Shown here one piece after another: positions 41,393 through 51,227 of a DNA stretch of 64,000 nt; position 1 is the first letter of the stretch; each line of letters opens with the position of its first letter. Origin of the DNA: Streptomyces sp. H27-H1 (GTDB lineage: Bacteria; Actinomycetota; Actinomycetes; Streptomycetales; Streptomycetaceae); NCBI RefSeq assembly GCF_026627445.1, contig NZ_JAPNLJ010000013.1, positions 1-64,000 on the forward strand, given 5' to 3'. The translations under genes and the position numbers were made by a program. The notes below the pieces were generated by a model. That model did no database searches, was not told the DNA's origin, and worked only from the letters and a program-made list of their open reading frames with translations.

Positions 41393-43795
41393 ATGTCCCA
41401 GAGAAGGCGCAGGTCCTTGGCGCTCCTGACCTCGGGAGTTCTTGCACTGCCGCTGCTTGCGGGCTGCGGCGCGGGTGACGACGAGGGCGGCCCCGCCGCC
41501 GCCGGGCAGGACATCGCGACCACCACCCGCGACAAGGTCGCCGACGGCGGGGTGCTGCGCTGGGCGGTCGACTCCCTGCCGGGCACCCTCAACGCCTTCC
41601 AGGCCGATGCGGACGCCACCACCAACCGGATCGCCGGGGCGGTACTGCCCCAGCTCTTCGTGCCGGACGGCAAGGGGCGGCCGGTGGCCAATCCCGACTA
41701 CCTGGAGAAGGCCGAGGTCGTCGAGCGGGAGCCCAAGCAGGTCGTCCTGTACAAGCTCAACCAGCAGGCGGTCTGGAGCGACGGCCGGGAGATCGGCGCC
41801 GCCGACTTCGTGGCCCAGTGGCGGGCCCTGAACGGCAAGGACTCCGCGTACTGGACGGCGCGCAACGCCGGCTACGACCGGATCGAGAAGATCGAGCGCG
41901 GCAAGACGGACCTGGAGGTCAAGGTCACCTTCGTCAGGCCGTACGCCGACTGGCGCTCGCTGTTCACCCCCCTCTACCCCAAGCAGGTCACCGGCACCCC
42001 GGAGAGCTTCAACGAGGGGGCCCGGGGCACCCTGAAGGTCACCGCGGGCCCCTTCGGGCTGGGCGCCATCGACAAGAAGACCGGTACCGCCGCACTGACC
42101 CGCAACCCGCGCTGGTGGGGCACCCCCGCCAAGCTCGACAGCCTGGTCCTCACCGCGGTGCCCCGCTCCGAGCGCCCCGCCGCGCTGGCCGCCGGCAGGC
42201 TCGACCTGGCGGAGATCGACCGCACCGGGGCCGACCGGATCGCCCTGGCCCGCCGCGCGGCCGCCAAGGCCGAAGGGGCCAACGGGCCCGCCGCCTCGGT
42301 GACGGCCGCGCAGGCCACCCTGTCGTGGGCGCTGGCCTTCGGCGCGGACGAGGACAAGGCCAAGGAGGCCCTGGCGACCCGCCAGAAGCAGGCGGAGGCG
42401 GTCAAGCGGTACGCCGAGGAGCAGAGCGCCCTGCGCGGCTTCACCGTCCGCAAGTCCCTGGAACCCGCCTACACGCAGCTCGCGATGAACGGCGCGAGCG
42501 GACCGCTCGCCGACGAGCGCGTACGCCGGGCCGTGGCCCGCGCCCTGGACCGCCAGGCCCTCACCGACATCGTCCTGAAGCCGCTGGGCCTGCCCGCGAA
42601 GCCGGTCGGCAGCCACCTCGCGCTGGCCGGTCAGCAGGCGTACGCCGACAACAGCGACGCCCTCGGCGGCCAGGACACCCGGGCCGCGCAGGCCCTGCTC
42701 GCGGACGCCGGCTGGCGCCGCGGCGGCAAGATCACCGCGCCGGCGGGCGCGAAGGCCGGCTCGGAGGCCGCGAAGGAGACGGACGACTCGAAGACCCCGG
42801 CGGGCCCGGGCACCGGGAACGACGGCCTCTACATCGTCGGCCAGGACGACGGGAAGCCCGGCGACGCGGCCAGGGCAGTCGGTGCCGCCGTACGCGCCGA
42901 CCACCCCGACGGCCGCCCCGAAGGGCCCGAGGACCCGGCCGGAGAGGACCTGCCCGAAGGCCGGTACGGCCGCTCCGCCGACGACGGCGAGATCGTCGAC
43001 GCCGACGCCTTCGCCGCGGACCAGAGCAGCGGGCCCTCCCCGGTGCTCGCCCCGGCCCCGTTCGCGGCCCGCCAGGAACAGCTCCTGCGCGCCCAGGCCG
43101 ACGCGGTGGACGACGGCAAGCGCAGCCCGGCCCTGGACGCCGAAACCGCGGCCGAACCGGCGGACCCGGCCAAGGGGAGCGCCGCCCCGGCCCCCGCCAA
43201 GCAGGCCGTACGCACCTCCGGCAGCATCCTCGCCAAGGACGGCAAGCCGCTCACCCTGCGCTTCGTCCTGCCGGCCGGTCCCGGTTCGGAGGCGCTGCGC
43301 ACGGTCGGCGAGCGAATCGCCCAGATGCTCCAGAAGGTCGGCGTGCAGGCCGAGCTGACCAAGGTGGCCGACGAGAGCTTCTTCAAGGACCACATCGCCT
43401 CGGGCCAGTACGACCTGGCGCTCTACTCGTGGCCCGCGACGGCCTACCCGGCCACCGACGCCCGGCCCATCTTCGCCAAGCCGGAGCCGGCCGCCGACGG
43501 CTCGCTCCTGGTCGAACAGAACTACACCCGGGTCGGCACCGACCACATCGACCAGCTCTTCGACCAGGCGCTCGGCGAGCTGGACGAGGCCACCTCCCGC
43601 GACCTGATGCGCAAGGCCGACGCCCGTATCTGGGCCACGGCCGGATCCATCCCGCTCTACCAGCGCCCCGAGCTGGTGGCCGTGAAGCCGGGTCTCGGCA
43701 ACGCGGGCGCCTTCGGTCTGGGAGCCCCGCGCTACCAGGACATCGGCTGGAAGAAGCAGGCGGCGGCCAAGGACAAGAACGAGAAGAAGAAGTGA
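41393..43795 (+). CDS. Family 5 solute-binding lipoprotein with long disordered insert
   Basis: This 800-residue precursor has a lipoprotein signal with lipobox LLAGC (cysteine near residue 25) and the SBP_bac_5 fold seen in oligopeptide-binding proteins (GGVLRWAVDSLPGTLNAF, WSDGREIGAADFVAQWRAL, LAMNGASGPLADERVRRAVARALDR, QYDLALYSWPATAYP). Typical members have 500-600 residues. The excess is an insert at about 447-610 that is rich in Ala, Pro, Gly, Asp and Glu and looks disordered. It splits the C-terminal lobe just before ILAKDGKPLTLRF. No permease or ATPase is adjacent, so it is an orphan binding protein or uses the peptide ABC systems 5-18 kb downstream. A strong terminator follows. Confidence 0.9.
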   Translation: MSQRRRRSLALLTSGVLALPLLAGCGAGDDEGGPAAAGQDIATTTRDKVADGGVLRWAVDSLPGTLNAFQADADATTNRIAGAVLPQLFVPDGKGRPVANPDYLEKAEVVEREPKQVVLYKLNQQAVWSDGREIGAADFVAQWRALNGKDSAYWTARNAGYDRIEKIERGKTDLEVKVTFVRPYADWRSLFTPLYPKQVTGTPESFNEGARGTLKVTAGPFGLGAIDKKTGTAALTRNPRWWGTPAKLDSLVLTAVPRSERPAALAAGRLDLAEIDRTGADRIALARRAAAKAEGANGPAASVTAAQATLSWALAFGADEDKAKEALATRQKQAEAVKRYAEEQSALRGFTVRKSLEPAYTQLAMNGASGPLADERVRRAVARALDRQALTDIVLKPLGLPAKPVGSHLALAGQQAYADNSDALGGQDTRAAQALLADAGWRRGGKITAPAGAKAGSEAAKETDDSKTPAGPGTGNDGLYIVGQDDGKPGDAARAVGAAVRADHPDGRPEGPEDPAGEDLPEGRYGRSADDGEIVDADAFAADQSSGPSPVLAPAPFAARQEQLLRAQADAVDDGKRSPALDAETAAEPADPAKGSAAPAPAKQAVRTSGSILAKDGKPLTLRFVLPAGPGSEALRTVGERIAQMLQKVGVQAELTKVADESFFKDHIASGQYDLALYSWPATAYPATDARPIFAKPEPAADGSLLVEQNYTRVGTDHIDQLFDQALGELDEATSRDLMRKADARIWATAGSIPLYQRPELVAVKPGLGNAGAFGLGAPRYQDIGWKKQAAAKDKNEKKK

Positions 43796-44113
43796 TGACG
43801 AAGGGGTGCATCCAGGGTTGAGCGGAGCTTCGCAAGCTCAGATGTGACTCAAGTCCCTTGCCCGCCGGATCACCGGCGGGCAAGGTCGTACGTACCCGTT
43901 GACCCGCGTGTTTTCAGGCTCCACCCATGGCCGGGACCCCCCACCCCGTACCCGGCCCCGCTCAGTCGTCCGGCCTCTTGACAGACCCCCCGGCAGCCAG
44001 TTCCCGCCAGCCGACGTACGATGGGGTAAGGCCGTGGCAGGTTTTCCGCCCGGTCGAGGCTCGCGTGCCGGACCGTACGCGCCGCCACCCACGATCCCGG
44101 GAGAAGCGCCGAA
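43796..44113. other. Terminator and typA promoter region
   Basis: This 318-bp gap holds the terminator at 43856-43885, a TTGACA at 43978-43983 and a TACGAT at 44017-44022. Their separation (33 bp) is too long for one promoter, so the typA promoter is not assigned. No gene is seen. Confidence 0.55.
43856..43885 (+). terminator. Terminator after the solute-binding lipoprotein gene
   Basis: Thirteen perfectly paired bases (43856-43868 with 43873-43885) around the loop ATCA. Confidence 0.88.
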
Positions 44114-46021
44114 GTGCCCACGCGCCACGACATCCGTAACGTCGCCATCGTCGCCCACGTCGACCATGGCAAGACGACCATCGTCGATGCCATGCTCAAG
44201 CAGGCCGGTGCCTTCGCCGCCCACCAGCACCTCGACGACCGCATGATGGACTCGAACGACCTGGAGCGTGAGAAGGGCATCACGATCCTCGCCAAGAACA
44301 CGGCGGTGAAGTACCACCCCAAGGACGGCGGGGCGCCCATCACGATCAACATCATCGACACCCCCGGCCACGCCGACTTCGGTGGTGAGGTCGAGCGCGG
44401 TCTGTCGATGGTGGACGCGGTCGTCCTGCTGGTGGACGCCTCCGAGGGCCCCCTGCCCCAGACCCGCTTCGTCCTGCGCAAGGCCCTGCAGCAGAAGCTG
44501 CCGGTCATCCTCTGCATCAACAAGACGGACCGTCCGGACTCCCGGATCGACGAGGTCGTCAACGAGACGTACGACCTCTTCCTCGACCTGGACGCGGACG
44601 AGGAGCAGATCGAGTTCCCGATCGTCTACGCCTGTGGCCGTGACGGCGTCGCCTCGCTGACCAAGCCGGAGGACGGCACCGTCCCCGCGGACAGCGACAG
44701 CCTGGAGCCGTTCTTCTCCACCATCCTGGCCCACGTGCCGGCCCCGGTGTACGACGACGAGGCGCCGCTGCAGGCCCACGTCACCAACCTGGACGCCGAC
44801 AACTTCCTCGGCCGCATCGCCCTGGTCCGTGTCGAGCAGGGCGAGCTCCGCAAGGGCCAGACCGTCGCGTGGATCAAGCGTGACGGCACGATCTCCAACG
44901 TCCGCATCACCGAGCTGCTGATGACCGAGGCGCTCACCCGCAAGCCGGCCGAGATGGCGGGCCCGGGTGACATCTGCGCGGTCGCCGGTTTCCCCGACAT
45001 CATGATCGGCGAGACCCTGGCCGACCCGGAGAACCCGATCGCCCTCCCGCTGATCTCGGTCGACGAGCCGGCGATCTCCATGACCATCGGTACGAACACC
45101 TCCCCGATGGTCGGCCGCGGCGGCAGCGGCAAGGGCGCGGACGCCAACAAGTCCGTGGTCAAGGACCGCAAGGTCACCGCCCGTCAGGTCAAGGACCGCC
45201 TCGACCGCGAGCTGGTCGGCAACGTCTCGCTCCGCGTGCTCGACACCGAGCGTCCGGACGCCTGGGAGGTCCAGGGCCGTGGTGAGCTCGCGCTCGCCAT
45301 CCTGGTCGAGCAGATGCGCCGCGAGGGCTTCGAGCTGACCATCGGCAAGCCGCAGGTCGTCACGCAGGAGATTGACGGCAAGGTGCACGAGCCGGTCGAG
45401 CGCATGACGGTCGACGTCCCCGAGGAGCACATGGGCGCGGTCACGCAGCTCATGGGCATCCGCAAGGGCCGCATGGACAACATGTCGAACCACGGCTCCG
45501 GCTGGGTCCGCATGGAGTTCGTCGTCCCGTCCCGCGGTCTCATCGGCTTCCGTACCGAGTTCCTGACCGGTACGCGCGGCACGGGCATCGCCCACTCGAT
45601 CCACGAGGGCCACGAGCCGTGGTTCGGCCAGCTGGTGACCCGTAACAACGGTTCGCTGGTCGCCGACCGCTCCGGTTCGGTCACGCCGTTCGCGATGATC
45701 AACCTGCAGGAGCGCGGCGTCCTGTTCACCGAGCCCGGCACCGAGGTGTACGAGGGCATGATCGTCGGTGAGAACTCCCGCTCCGACGACATGGACGTGA
45801 ACATCACCAAGGAGAAGAAGCTCACCAACATGCGTGCGGCTTCCGCGGACAACACCGAGAACGTGGTGCCGCCCCGCAGGCTCTCCCTGGAGCAGTCCCT
45901 GGAGTTCTGCCGCGACGACGAGTGCGTCGAGGTGACCCCGGAGTCCGTCCGCATCCGCAAGGTCGTCCTGGACCAGAAGGACCGCTCGCGCTCCGCGTCG
46001 CGCGCCAAGTCCGGCAAGTAG
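44114..46021 (+). CDS. typA: Translational GTPase TypA/BipA
   Basis: This 635-residue ribosome-binding GTPase has all G motifs: AHVDHGKTT (G1), EKGITI (G2 region), DTPGHADFGG (G3), NKTDRPDSR (G4). EF-G-like domains follow, and a C-terminal BipA-specific domain contains RGLIGFRTEFLTGTRGTG. TypA aids 50S assembly and growth under stress. GTG at 44114 follows GAGAAGCGCCGAA. It is an isolated core gene closed by a perfect 17-bp terminator. Confidence 0.97.
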   Translation: MPTRHDIRNVAIVAHVDHGKTTIVDAMLKQAGAFAAHQHLDDRMMDSNDLEREKGITILAKNTAVKYHPKDGGAPITINIIDTPGHADFGGEVERGLSMVDAVVLLVDASEGPLPQTRFVLRKALQQKLPVILCINKTDRPDSRIDEVVNETYDLFLDLDADEEQIEFPIVYACGRDGVASLTKPEDGTVPADSDSLEPFFSTILAHVPAPVYDDEAPLQAHVTNLDADNFLGRIALVRVEQGELRKGQTVAWIKRDGTISNVRITELLMTEALTRKPAEMAGPGDICAVAGFPDIMIGETLADPENPIALPLISVDEPAISMTIGTNTSPMVGRGGSGKGADANKSVVKDRKVTARQVKDRLDRELVGNVSLRVLDTERPDAWEVQGRGELALAILVEQMRREGFELTIGKPQVVTQEIDGKVHEPVERMTVDVPEEHMGAVTQLMGIRKGRMDNMSNHGSGWVRMEFVVPSRGLIGFRTEFLTGTRGTGIAHSIHEGHEPWFGQLVTRNNGSLVADRSGSVTPFAMINLQERGVLFTEPGTEVYEGMIVGENSRSDDMDVNITKEKKLTNMRAASADNTENVVPPRRLSLEQSLEFCRDDECVEVTPESVRIRKVVLDQKDRSRSASRAKSGK

Positions 46022-46087
46022 TCCGGCACGTAGTCGAGTAGGACCCAGATCACACTTGGGTCCTCGTCGGCATCGGCCTTTGTGAGC

Positions 46088-46124
46088 AGCCCCTCCCGTC
46101 ACGGTCTCCGTGACGGGAGGGGCT
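46088..46124 (+). terminator. typA terminator
   Basis: Seventeen perfectly complementary bases (46088-46104 with 46108-46124) around a 3-nt loop, followed by a T-rich tract (GTTCGCTTTTG). Confidence 0.95.
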
Positions 46125-46282
46125 GTTCGCTTTTGTCAAGCGGATTATTTCGGTCCGGTGTCCGCATACCGACCGTGACACTCCGGAAGAAGAGCTAACA
46201 GTCCGTTTCGTTCATGTCTGTCTCCTATCAGTTTGTCCGGATTTCGGGTTTTAGCCGTAGTGCGATGTTGTGAAAACGAGAC

Positions 46283-46292
46283 CACTTAAGTG
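46283..46292. promoter_or_regulatory. Palindrome upstream of peptide ABC operon 1
   Basis: CACTTAAGTG is a perfect palindrome 184 bp before the binding-protein start. It resembles a repressor half-site pair. The second operon has only a partial copy (CCTAAGTGAG near 53391). Confidence 0.35.
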
Positions 46293-46475
46293 TGGTTTAC
46301 GGTCATGGCGTCCCCGAGGATGGCTCCATTGAGCTCGGGTCAATGGGTCACACGCTGTGGGGAGCGTCGACTCACGAGCACACTCGGGACACCGGTCCTA
46401 TCGCCGTCAGGGGTGTCGGCGAAACACACCGTGGTGTCCCTCACATCAGACAGTGGACTCATGAGGAGGAAACCC

Positions 46476-48110
46476 ATGCGCGGTGCCAAGAGCGCCAAGT
46501 GGGTAGCGGGCGCGATTGTCGTCGCCCTGGCAGCGACTGCCTGTGGCGGTGGCGGCGGCAAGGCCGGCGCCAACGGCGAAGTTGACCCGAACGGCATCTT
46601 CTCGGTCGAGGTGGGCGAGCCTGAGAAGCTCCTGCACCCGGCCGACACGATGGAGTCCAACGGCTCGATCGTCATGTCGGGTCTGTTCTCCCAGCTGGTC
46701 GACTACGACGCCGACGGCAAGCTCGTCATGGTGAACGCGGAGTCGGTCAACAGCACGGACAGCAAGCTCTGGACCGTCAAGCTGAAGCCGGGCTGGACCT
46801 TCCACGACGGCACCAAGGTGACCGCCGAGTCCTACGTCAAGGCGTGGAACTGGGCTGCGAACACCAACAACAAGCAGGGCAACGCGTCCTGGTTCGCCGA
46901 CATCAAGGGCTTCGACGCCGTGCACCCCGAGGCCGAGGGCGCCAAGCCCACCGCCGAGGCGCTCGAGGGTCTGAAGATCGTCGACGAGAACACCTTCACC
47001 ATCGAGCTCGCCAACGCGGTGCCGTACTTCGCGTACAAGCTCGGCTACGAGGTCTTCTCCCCGCTCGCCGCCTCGTTCTACGCGGACCCCGCCGCCGCCG
47101 GTGAGAAGCCGGTCGGCAACGGCCCGTACAAGTTCAAGTCGTGGGAGCACAAGAAGCAGATCGAGCTCACGCGCTTCGACGACTACAAGGGCGAGAACAA
47201 GGCGAAGAACGGTGGTGTGGTCCTCAAGAACTACTCCACCCTCGAGACCGCCTACGAGGACCTGAAGTCGGGCAACGTCGACGTCCTGCGTCAGATCGGC
47301 CCGAAGGACCTCCCGGTCTACCGTGCCGACCTCGGCGACCGCGCCGTGGACCAGCCCTACTCGGCGATCCAGACGCTGGCCGTCGCGTTCTACGCCGACC
47401 AGTGGAAGACCCCGAAGCCGGTCAACCCGAAGGTCATCCAGGGCCTGTCGAAGGCGATCGACCGCGACACCATCACCAAGACCGTGCTCCAGGGCACCCG
47501 TGACCCCGCCACGGGCTGGGTCGCCAAGGGCGTCCTCGGCTACACGCCGACCGGTTCCGGTGACGTCACCAAGTTCGACCCCGCTGCGGCCAAGGCGCTC
47601 ATCGCCGAGGGTGGCGGCGTTCCGAACAACGAGATCTCCATCCAGTTCAACTCGGACGGCGGTCACAAGGAGTGGGTCGAGGCTGTTTGCAACAGCATCA
47701 CCAACGCCACGGGCGTCAAGTGCACCGGTGACGCCAAGCCGGACTTCCAGGCCGACCTCCAGGCCCGTAAGTCCAAGCAGGTCAAGTCGTTCTACCGGTC
47801 CGGCTGGGTGCTCGACTACCCGGTGAACTCGAACTTCATCAGCGACCTGTTCCGCACGGGCGCCGGTGGCAACCAGGGTGGCTTCACCAGCCCCGAGCTC
47901 GACGCGAAGATCGCCGCGGCCGACACCGCGGCGAGCCTGGACGAGTCCGTGAAGGCCTACCAGGCCATCGAGAAGGAACTCGTCAACTACATGCCGTCGA
48001 TCCCGCTCTGGTACTACAAGGTCAACGCGGGTTACTCGGAGAAGGTCTCGAACGTGAAGTACGCCCAGGACGGCGACCCGATCCTTGAGGGTGTCGAGGT
48101 CAAGAAGTAA
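46476..48110 (+). CDS. Peptide ABC transporter substrate-binding lipoprotein, operon 1
   Basis: This 544-residue precursor has a lipoprotein signal with lipobox ATAC (cysteine near residue 22) and the SBP_bac_5 fold (LWTVKLKPGWTFHDGTKVTAESYVKAWN split in the usual place, VGNGPYKFKSWEHKKQIELTRFDDY, YMPSIPLWYYKVN). It captures di- or oligopeptides outside the membrane for the permeases encoded next. AGGAGG lies 6 nt before the ATG. An in-frame ATG at 46461 overlaps that site and is disfavoured. Gene order (binding protein, two permeases, two ATPases) is the DppABCDF/OppABCDF pattern. A gap of about 170 bp before the permease may allow extra binding-protein expression. Confidence 0.94.
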   Translation: MRGAKSAKWVAGAIVVALAATACGGGGGKAGANGEVDPNGIFSVEVGEPEKLLHPADTMESNGSIVMSGLFSQLVDYDADGKLVMVNAESVNSTDSKLWTVKLKPGWTFHDGTKVTAESYVKAWNWAANTNNKQGNASWFADIKGFDAVHPEAEGAKPTAEALEGLKIVDENTFTIELANAVPYFAYKLGYEVFSPLAASFYADPAAAGEKPVGNGPYKFKSWEHKKQIELTRFDDYKGENKAKNGGVVLKNYSTLETAYEDLKSGNVDVLRQIGPKDLPVYRADLGDRAVDQPYSAIQTLAVAFYADQWKTPKPVNPKVIQGLSKAIDRDTITKTVLQGTRDPATGWVAKGVLGYTPTGSGDVTKFDPAAAKALIAEGGGVPNNEISIQFNSDGGHKEWVEAVCNSITNATGVKCTGDAKPDFQADLQARKSKQVKSFYRSGWVLDYPVNSNFISDLFRTGAGGNQGGFTSPELDAKIAAADTAASLDESVKAYQAIEKELVNYMPSIPLWYYKVNAGYSEKVSNVKYAQDGDPILEGVEVKK

Positions 48111-48284
48111 GTCCCACCGCGTAATTCCTTTCGACGGATGTGGGCCGGCGGGGAGCCGGCCCACATCCGGGCCTATACGCAGCGCCCGGGGGGCCCTTTC
48201 GCGACGCAGTGACGATTCCGTCACGCGCGTGCGTGGCGAAAGGGCCCGTCCGGCTGCGCCTGCCGCATCTTCTACGGAGGCATG

Positions 48285-49217
48285 ATGGGGCGCTATGTCG
48301 CACGACGACTGCTCCAGATGATCCCGGTCTTCTTCGGGACGACCCTGCTCATCTTCTTGATGGTTTACAGCCTGCCCGGCGATCCCGTGGCCGGACTCTT
48401 CGGGGACAAGGGAACGGACCCGGCCACGCTGGCCGCCCTGCGTCACCAGCACGGTCTGGACCTGCCGATCTGGCAGCAGTACTACAACTACATCTCCGGC
48501 ATCCTGTTCCACTTCGACTTCGGGTCCCAGATCCGCAGCGGCCGTGAGATCACCGACGTCATCGGCGCCGCCTTCCCGGTCACGCTCCGGCTGGCCTTCC
48601 TGGCGTTCGCGATCGAGATCGTGCTCGGCCTGACCCTCGGGATCGTCGCCGGCCTCAAGGCCGGCAAGCTGGCCGACAACCTGATCCTGATCCTGACCCT
48701 GCTGATCATCTCGATGCCGGTCTTCGTCCTCGGCTTCATCGTCAAGTCGGTGTTCGCCTTCCAGCTCGGCTGGATCGCGCCGAACGTCAGCATCAACGAG
48801 ACCTGGGGCGAACTGCTCGCGCCGGCCATCGTGCTGGGCTCGCTCTCGCTCGCCTACGTGGCCCGCCTGACCCGGACCTCGATGGCCGAGAACCTGCGCG
48901 CCGACTACGTGCGCACCGCCGTCGCCAAGGGCCTGCCCAAGCGCCGCGTCATCGGTGTGCACCTGATGCGCAACTCGATGATCCCCGTCGTCACCTTCCT
49001 CGGTACCGACATCGGCGCCCTGATGGGCGGCGCCGTCGTCACCGAAGGCATCTTCAACGTCAAGGGCGTCGGCGGTCTGATCTACGACTCGGTCGTCCGC
49101 CGCGAGGGCCTGACCGTGGTCGGTGTCGTCACCGTCCTGGTCGTCGTCTACCTGATAGCCAGCCTGCTCGTCGACCTCCTCTACGCGGTCATGGACCCGA
49201 GGATCCGGTATGCCTGA
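48285..49217 (+). CDS. Peptide ABC transporter permease B, operon 1
   Basis: This 310-residue inner-membrane permease of the DppB/OppB type has six helices and the EAA-loop motif RADYVRTAVAKGLPKRRVIGVH. The second of two adjacent ATGs (48285) is chosen because GGAGG lies only 1 nt from the first, and because the operon-2 copy starts at the same MGRYV. It overlaps the next permease by 8 bp, exactly as in operon 2. With its partner it forms the translocation pore. Confidence 0.94.
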   Translation: MGRYVARRLLQMIPVFFGTTLLIFLMVYSLPGDPVAGLFGDKGTDPATLAALRHQHGLDLPIWQQYYNYISGILFHFDFGSQIRSGREITDVIGAAFPVTLRLAFLAFAIEIVLGLTLGIVAGLKAGKLADNLILILTLLIISMPVFVLGFIVKSVFAFQLGWIAPNVSINETWGELLAPAIVLGSLSLAYVARLTRTSMAENLRADYVRTAVAKGLPKRRVIGVHLMRNSMIPVVTFLGTDIGALMGGAVVTEGIFNVKGVGGLIYDSVVRREGLTVVGVVTVLVVVYLIASLLVDLLYAVMDPRIRYA

Positions 49218-50160
49218 TCTGACCAAGACCGAAATCGTGGCGGCCGAGACCCCTGCCGCGGCGCCCGGCGCCCCGGTGGAGCCGGTGAAGGCCGAGAAGG
49301 CACGCAGCCTCTGGGGCGACGCCTGGGCAGACCTGCGCCGCAACCCCTACTTCGTCGTCTCCTCGGCACTGATCTTCGTGCTCCTCGTGATTTCCGCCTT
49401 CCCGGGCTGGTTCACCAGCATCGACCCCACCAAGGGCGACCTGGTCCACCACTTCCTCGGCAAGCCGGAACTGTCAGCGATCGGTTCCCCCAACTGGCTC
49501 GGCTGGGACGGCCAGGGACGCAGCGTCTACGCCCGTCTCATCTACGGCACCCGCGCCTCGATCATCGTCGCCGTCTCGGTGACCGCGATCGTCACGGTCG
49601 TCGGCTCCCTCACGGGCATGATCGCCGGCTACTTCGGCGGCGTCACGGACGCGATCATGTCGCGCATCACCGACATCTTCTTCGGCATCCCGTTCCTGCT
49701 CGGTGCGATGGTCGTCCTCCAGGCCTTCACCAAGCGCACGGTGTGGACGGTCGTCTTCGCCCTGGCCTTCCTCGGCTGGACGCAGATCAACCGCGTCATG
49801 CGCGGCGCGGTCATCACCGTGAAGCAGGCCGACTACGTGCACGCCGCGAAGGCCCTGGGCGCCGGCACTCCCCGGATCCTGTTCCGGCACATCCTGCCGA
49901 ACGCCATGGCCCCGGTGATCGTGGTCTCCACGATCGCGCTCGGCGGTTACATCGCGGCGGAGGCGACCCTGTCCTACCTGGGTCTGGGCCTCGCGTCCCC
50001 GACCATCTCGTGGGGCGTGGACATCTCCGCCGGTGCCGCGCAGATCCGAGTGGCGCAGCACATCCTGCTGTACCCCTCGATCATGCTCAGCATCACCGTC
50101 CTCGCCTTCATCATGCTCGGCGAAGCGGTCCGCAACGCCCTCGACCCGAAGCTGCGCTGA
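49210..50160 (+). CDS. Peptide ABC transporter permease C, operon 1
   Basis: This 316-residue DppC/OppC-type permease has a cytoplasmic N-terminal extension, a first helix (VVSSALIFVLLVISAFPGW), a periplasmic loop, and a five-helix core with EAA-loop QADYVHAAKALGAGTPRILFRHILPN. Its N-terminal tail (MPDLTKTEIVAAETP) differs from the operon-2 copy while the core is closely related. The start lies inside the previous gene, implying coupling. It forms a heterodimer with the upstream permease. Confidence 0.94.
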   Translation: MPDLTKTEIVAAETPAAAPGAPVEPVKAEKARSLWGDAWADLRRNPYFVVSSALIFVLLVISAFPGWFTSIDPTKGDLVHHFLGKPELSAIGSPNWLGWDGQGRSVYARLIYGTRASIIVAVSVTAIVTVVGSLTGMIAGYFGGVTDAIMSRITDIFFGIPFLLGAMVVLQAFTKRTVWTVVFALAFLGWTQINRVMRGAVITVKQADYVHAAKALGAGTPRILFRHILPNAMAPVIVVSTIALGGYIAAEATLSYLGLGLASPTISWGVDISAGAAQIRVAQHILLYPSIMLSITVLAFIMLGEAVRNALDPKLR

Positions 50161-50171
50161 GGAGGGCGTAA

Positions 50172-51227
50172 GTGATCACCATGGACAACACCTCCAGCGT
50201 TCCCTCCCCGCGTGACGGGGACCCGCAGACGCCGCTCCTCGAAGTGCGCGACCTGCACGTCGAGTTCCACACCCGCGACGGTGTGGCCAAGGCAGTCAAC
50301 GGCGTCAACTACAGCGTGAGCGCCGGCGAGACCCTCGCCGTGCTCGGCGAGTCCGGCTCCGGCAAGTCCGTGACGGCCCAGGCCATCATGGGCATCCTCG
50401 ACATGCCCCCCGGCAAGATCCCGCAGGGCGAGATCCTCTTCCGCGGCCAGGACATGCTCAAGATGAGCTTCGAGGAGCGGCGCAAGCTCCGTGGCCGGAA
50501 GATGGCCATGATCTTCCAGGACGCGCTGTCCTCGCTGAACCCGGTGCTCACCGTCGGCTACCAGCTGAGTGAGATGTTCCGCGTCCACGAGGGCATGTCG
50601 AAGAAGGACGCCCGCCTCAAGGCCATCGAACTGATGGAGAAGGTCAAGATCCCGGCGGCGAAGCAGCGGGTGGACGACTACCCGCACCACTTCTCCGGCG
50701 GTATGCGCCAGCGCATCATGATCGCCATGGCGATCGCGCTGGAGCCCGATCTGATCATCGCGGACGAGCCGACCACGGCCCTGGACGTCACCGTCCAGGC
50801 CCAGGTCATGGACCTGCTCGCCGAGCTGCAGCGCGAGCTCAACATGGGCCTGATCCTGATCACCCACGACCTCGGCGTGGTCGCCGACGTCGCGGACAAG
50901 ATCGCGGTCATGTACGCCGGCCGGATCGTCGAGACCGCTCCGGTCCACGAGATCTACAAGCGCCCGGCGCACCCGTACACCCGCGGCCTGCTGGACTCGA
51001 TCCCGCGCCTGGACCAGAAGGGCCAGGAGCTCTTCGCGATCAAGGGCCTGCCGCCGAACCTGCTGCGCCTGCCCACCGGCTGCTCGTTCAGCCCGCGCTG
51101 CGTCGCCGCGCAGGACATCTGCCGGTCCGAGATCCCCGCCCTCCAGCCCGTCAGTGAGCAGGACGGCAGCGAGCTGGCCGGCCGTCACAGCGCGTGCCAC
51201 TTCTGGAAGGAGCAGCTCCATGGCTGA
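50172..51227 (+). CDS. Peptide ABC transporter ATPase D, operon 1
   Basis: This 351-residue ATPase has Walker [10 protein letters not shown]-loop IFQDAL, signature FSGGMRQR, Walker [10 protein letters not shown], a switch His in ITHDLG, and the oligopeptide-ABC C-terminal extension with four cysteines ([17 protein letters not shown]) that can hold an Fe-S cluster in this family. GGAGGG lies 5 nt before the GTG. It pairs with the second ATPase, whose gene overlaps it by 8 bp. Confidence 0.95.
   Translation: MITMDNTSSVPSPRDGDPQTPLLEVRDLHVEFHTRDGVAKAVNGVNYSVSAGETLAVLGESGSGKSVTAQAIMGILDMPPGKIPQGEILFRGQDMLKMSFEERRKLRGRKMAMIFQDALSSLNPVLTVGYQLSEMFRVHEGMSKKDARLKAIELMEKVKIPAAKQRVDDYPHHFSGGMRQRIMIAMAIALEPDLIIADEPTTALDVTVQAQVMDLLAELQRELNMGLILITHDLGVVADVADKIAVMYAGRIVETAPVHEIYKRPAHPYTRGLLDSIPRLDQKGQELFAIKGLPPNLLRLPTGCSFSPRCVAAQDICRSEIPALQPVSEQDGSELAGRHSACHFWKEQLHG

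Larger units (their letters stand above)
46022..46475. other. typA terminator and peptide-operon promoter region
   Basis: About 450 bp. The left third holds the typA terminator; the rest is A/T-richer than average and should carry the promoter of the first peptide ABC operon. The perfect palindrome CACTTAAGTG (46283-46292), extendable to ACCACTTAAGTGTGG, is a candidate operator. No gene is convincing; a frame running in from 46290 is replaced by the start with a strong ribosome binding site at 46476. Confidence 0.55.
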
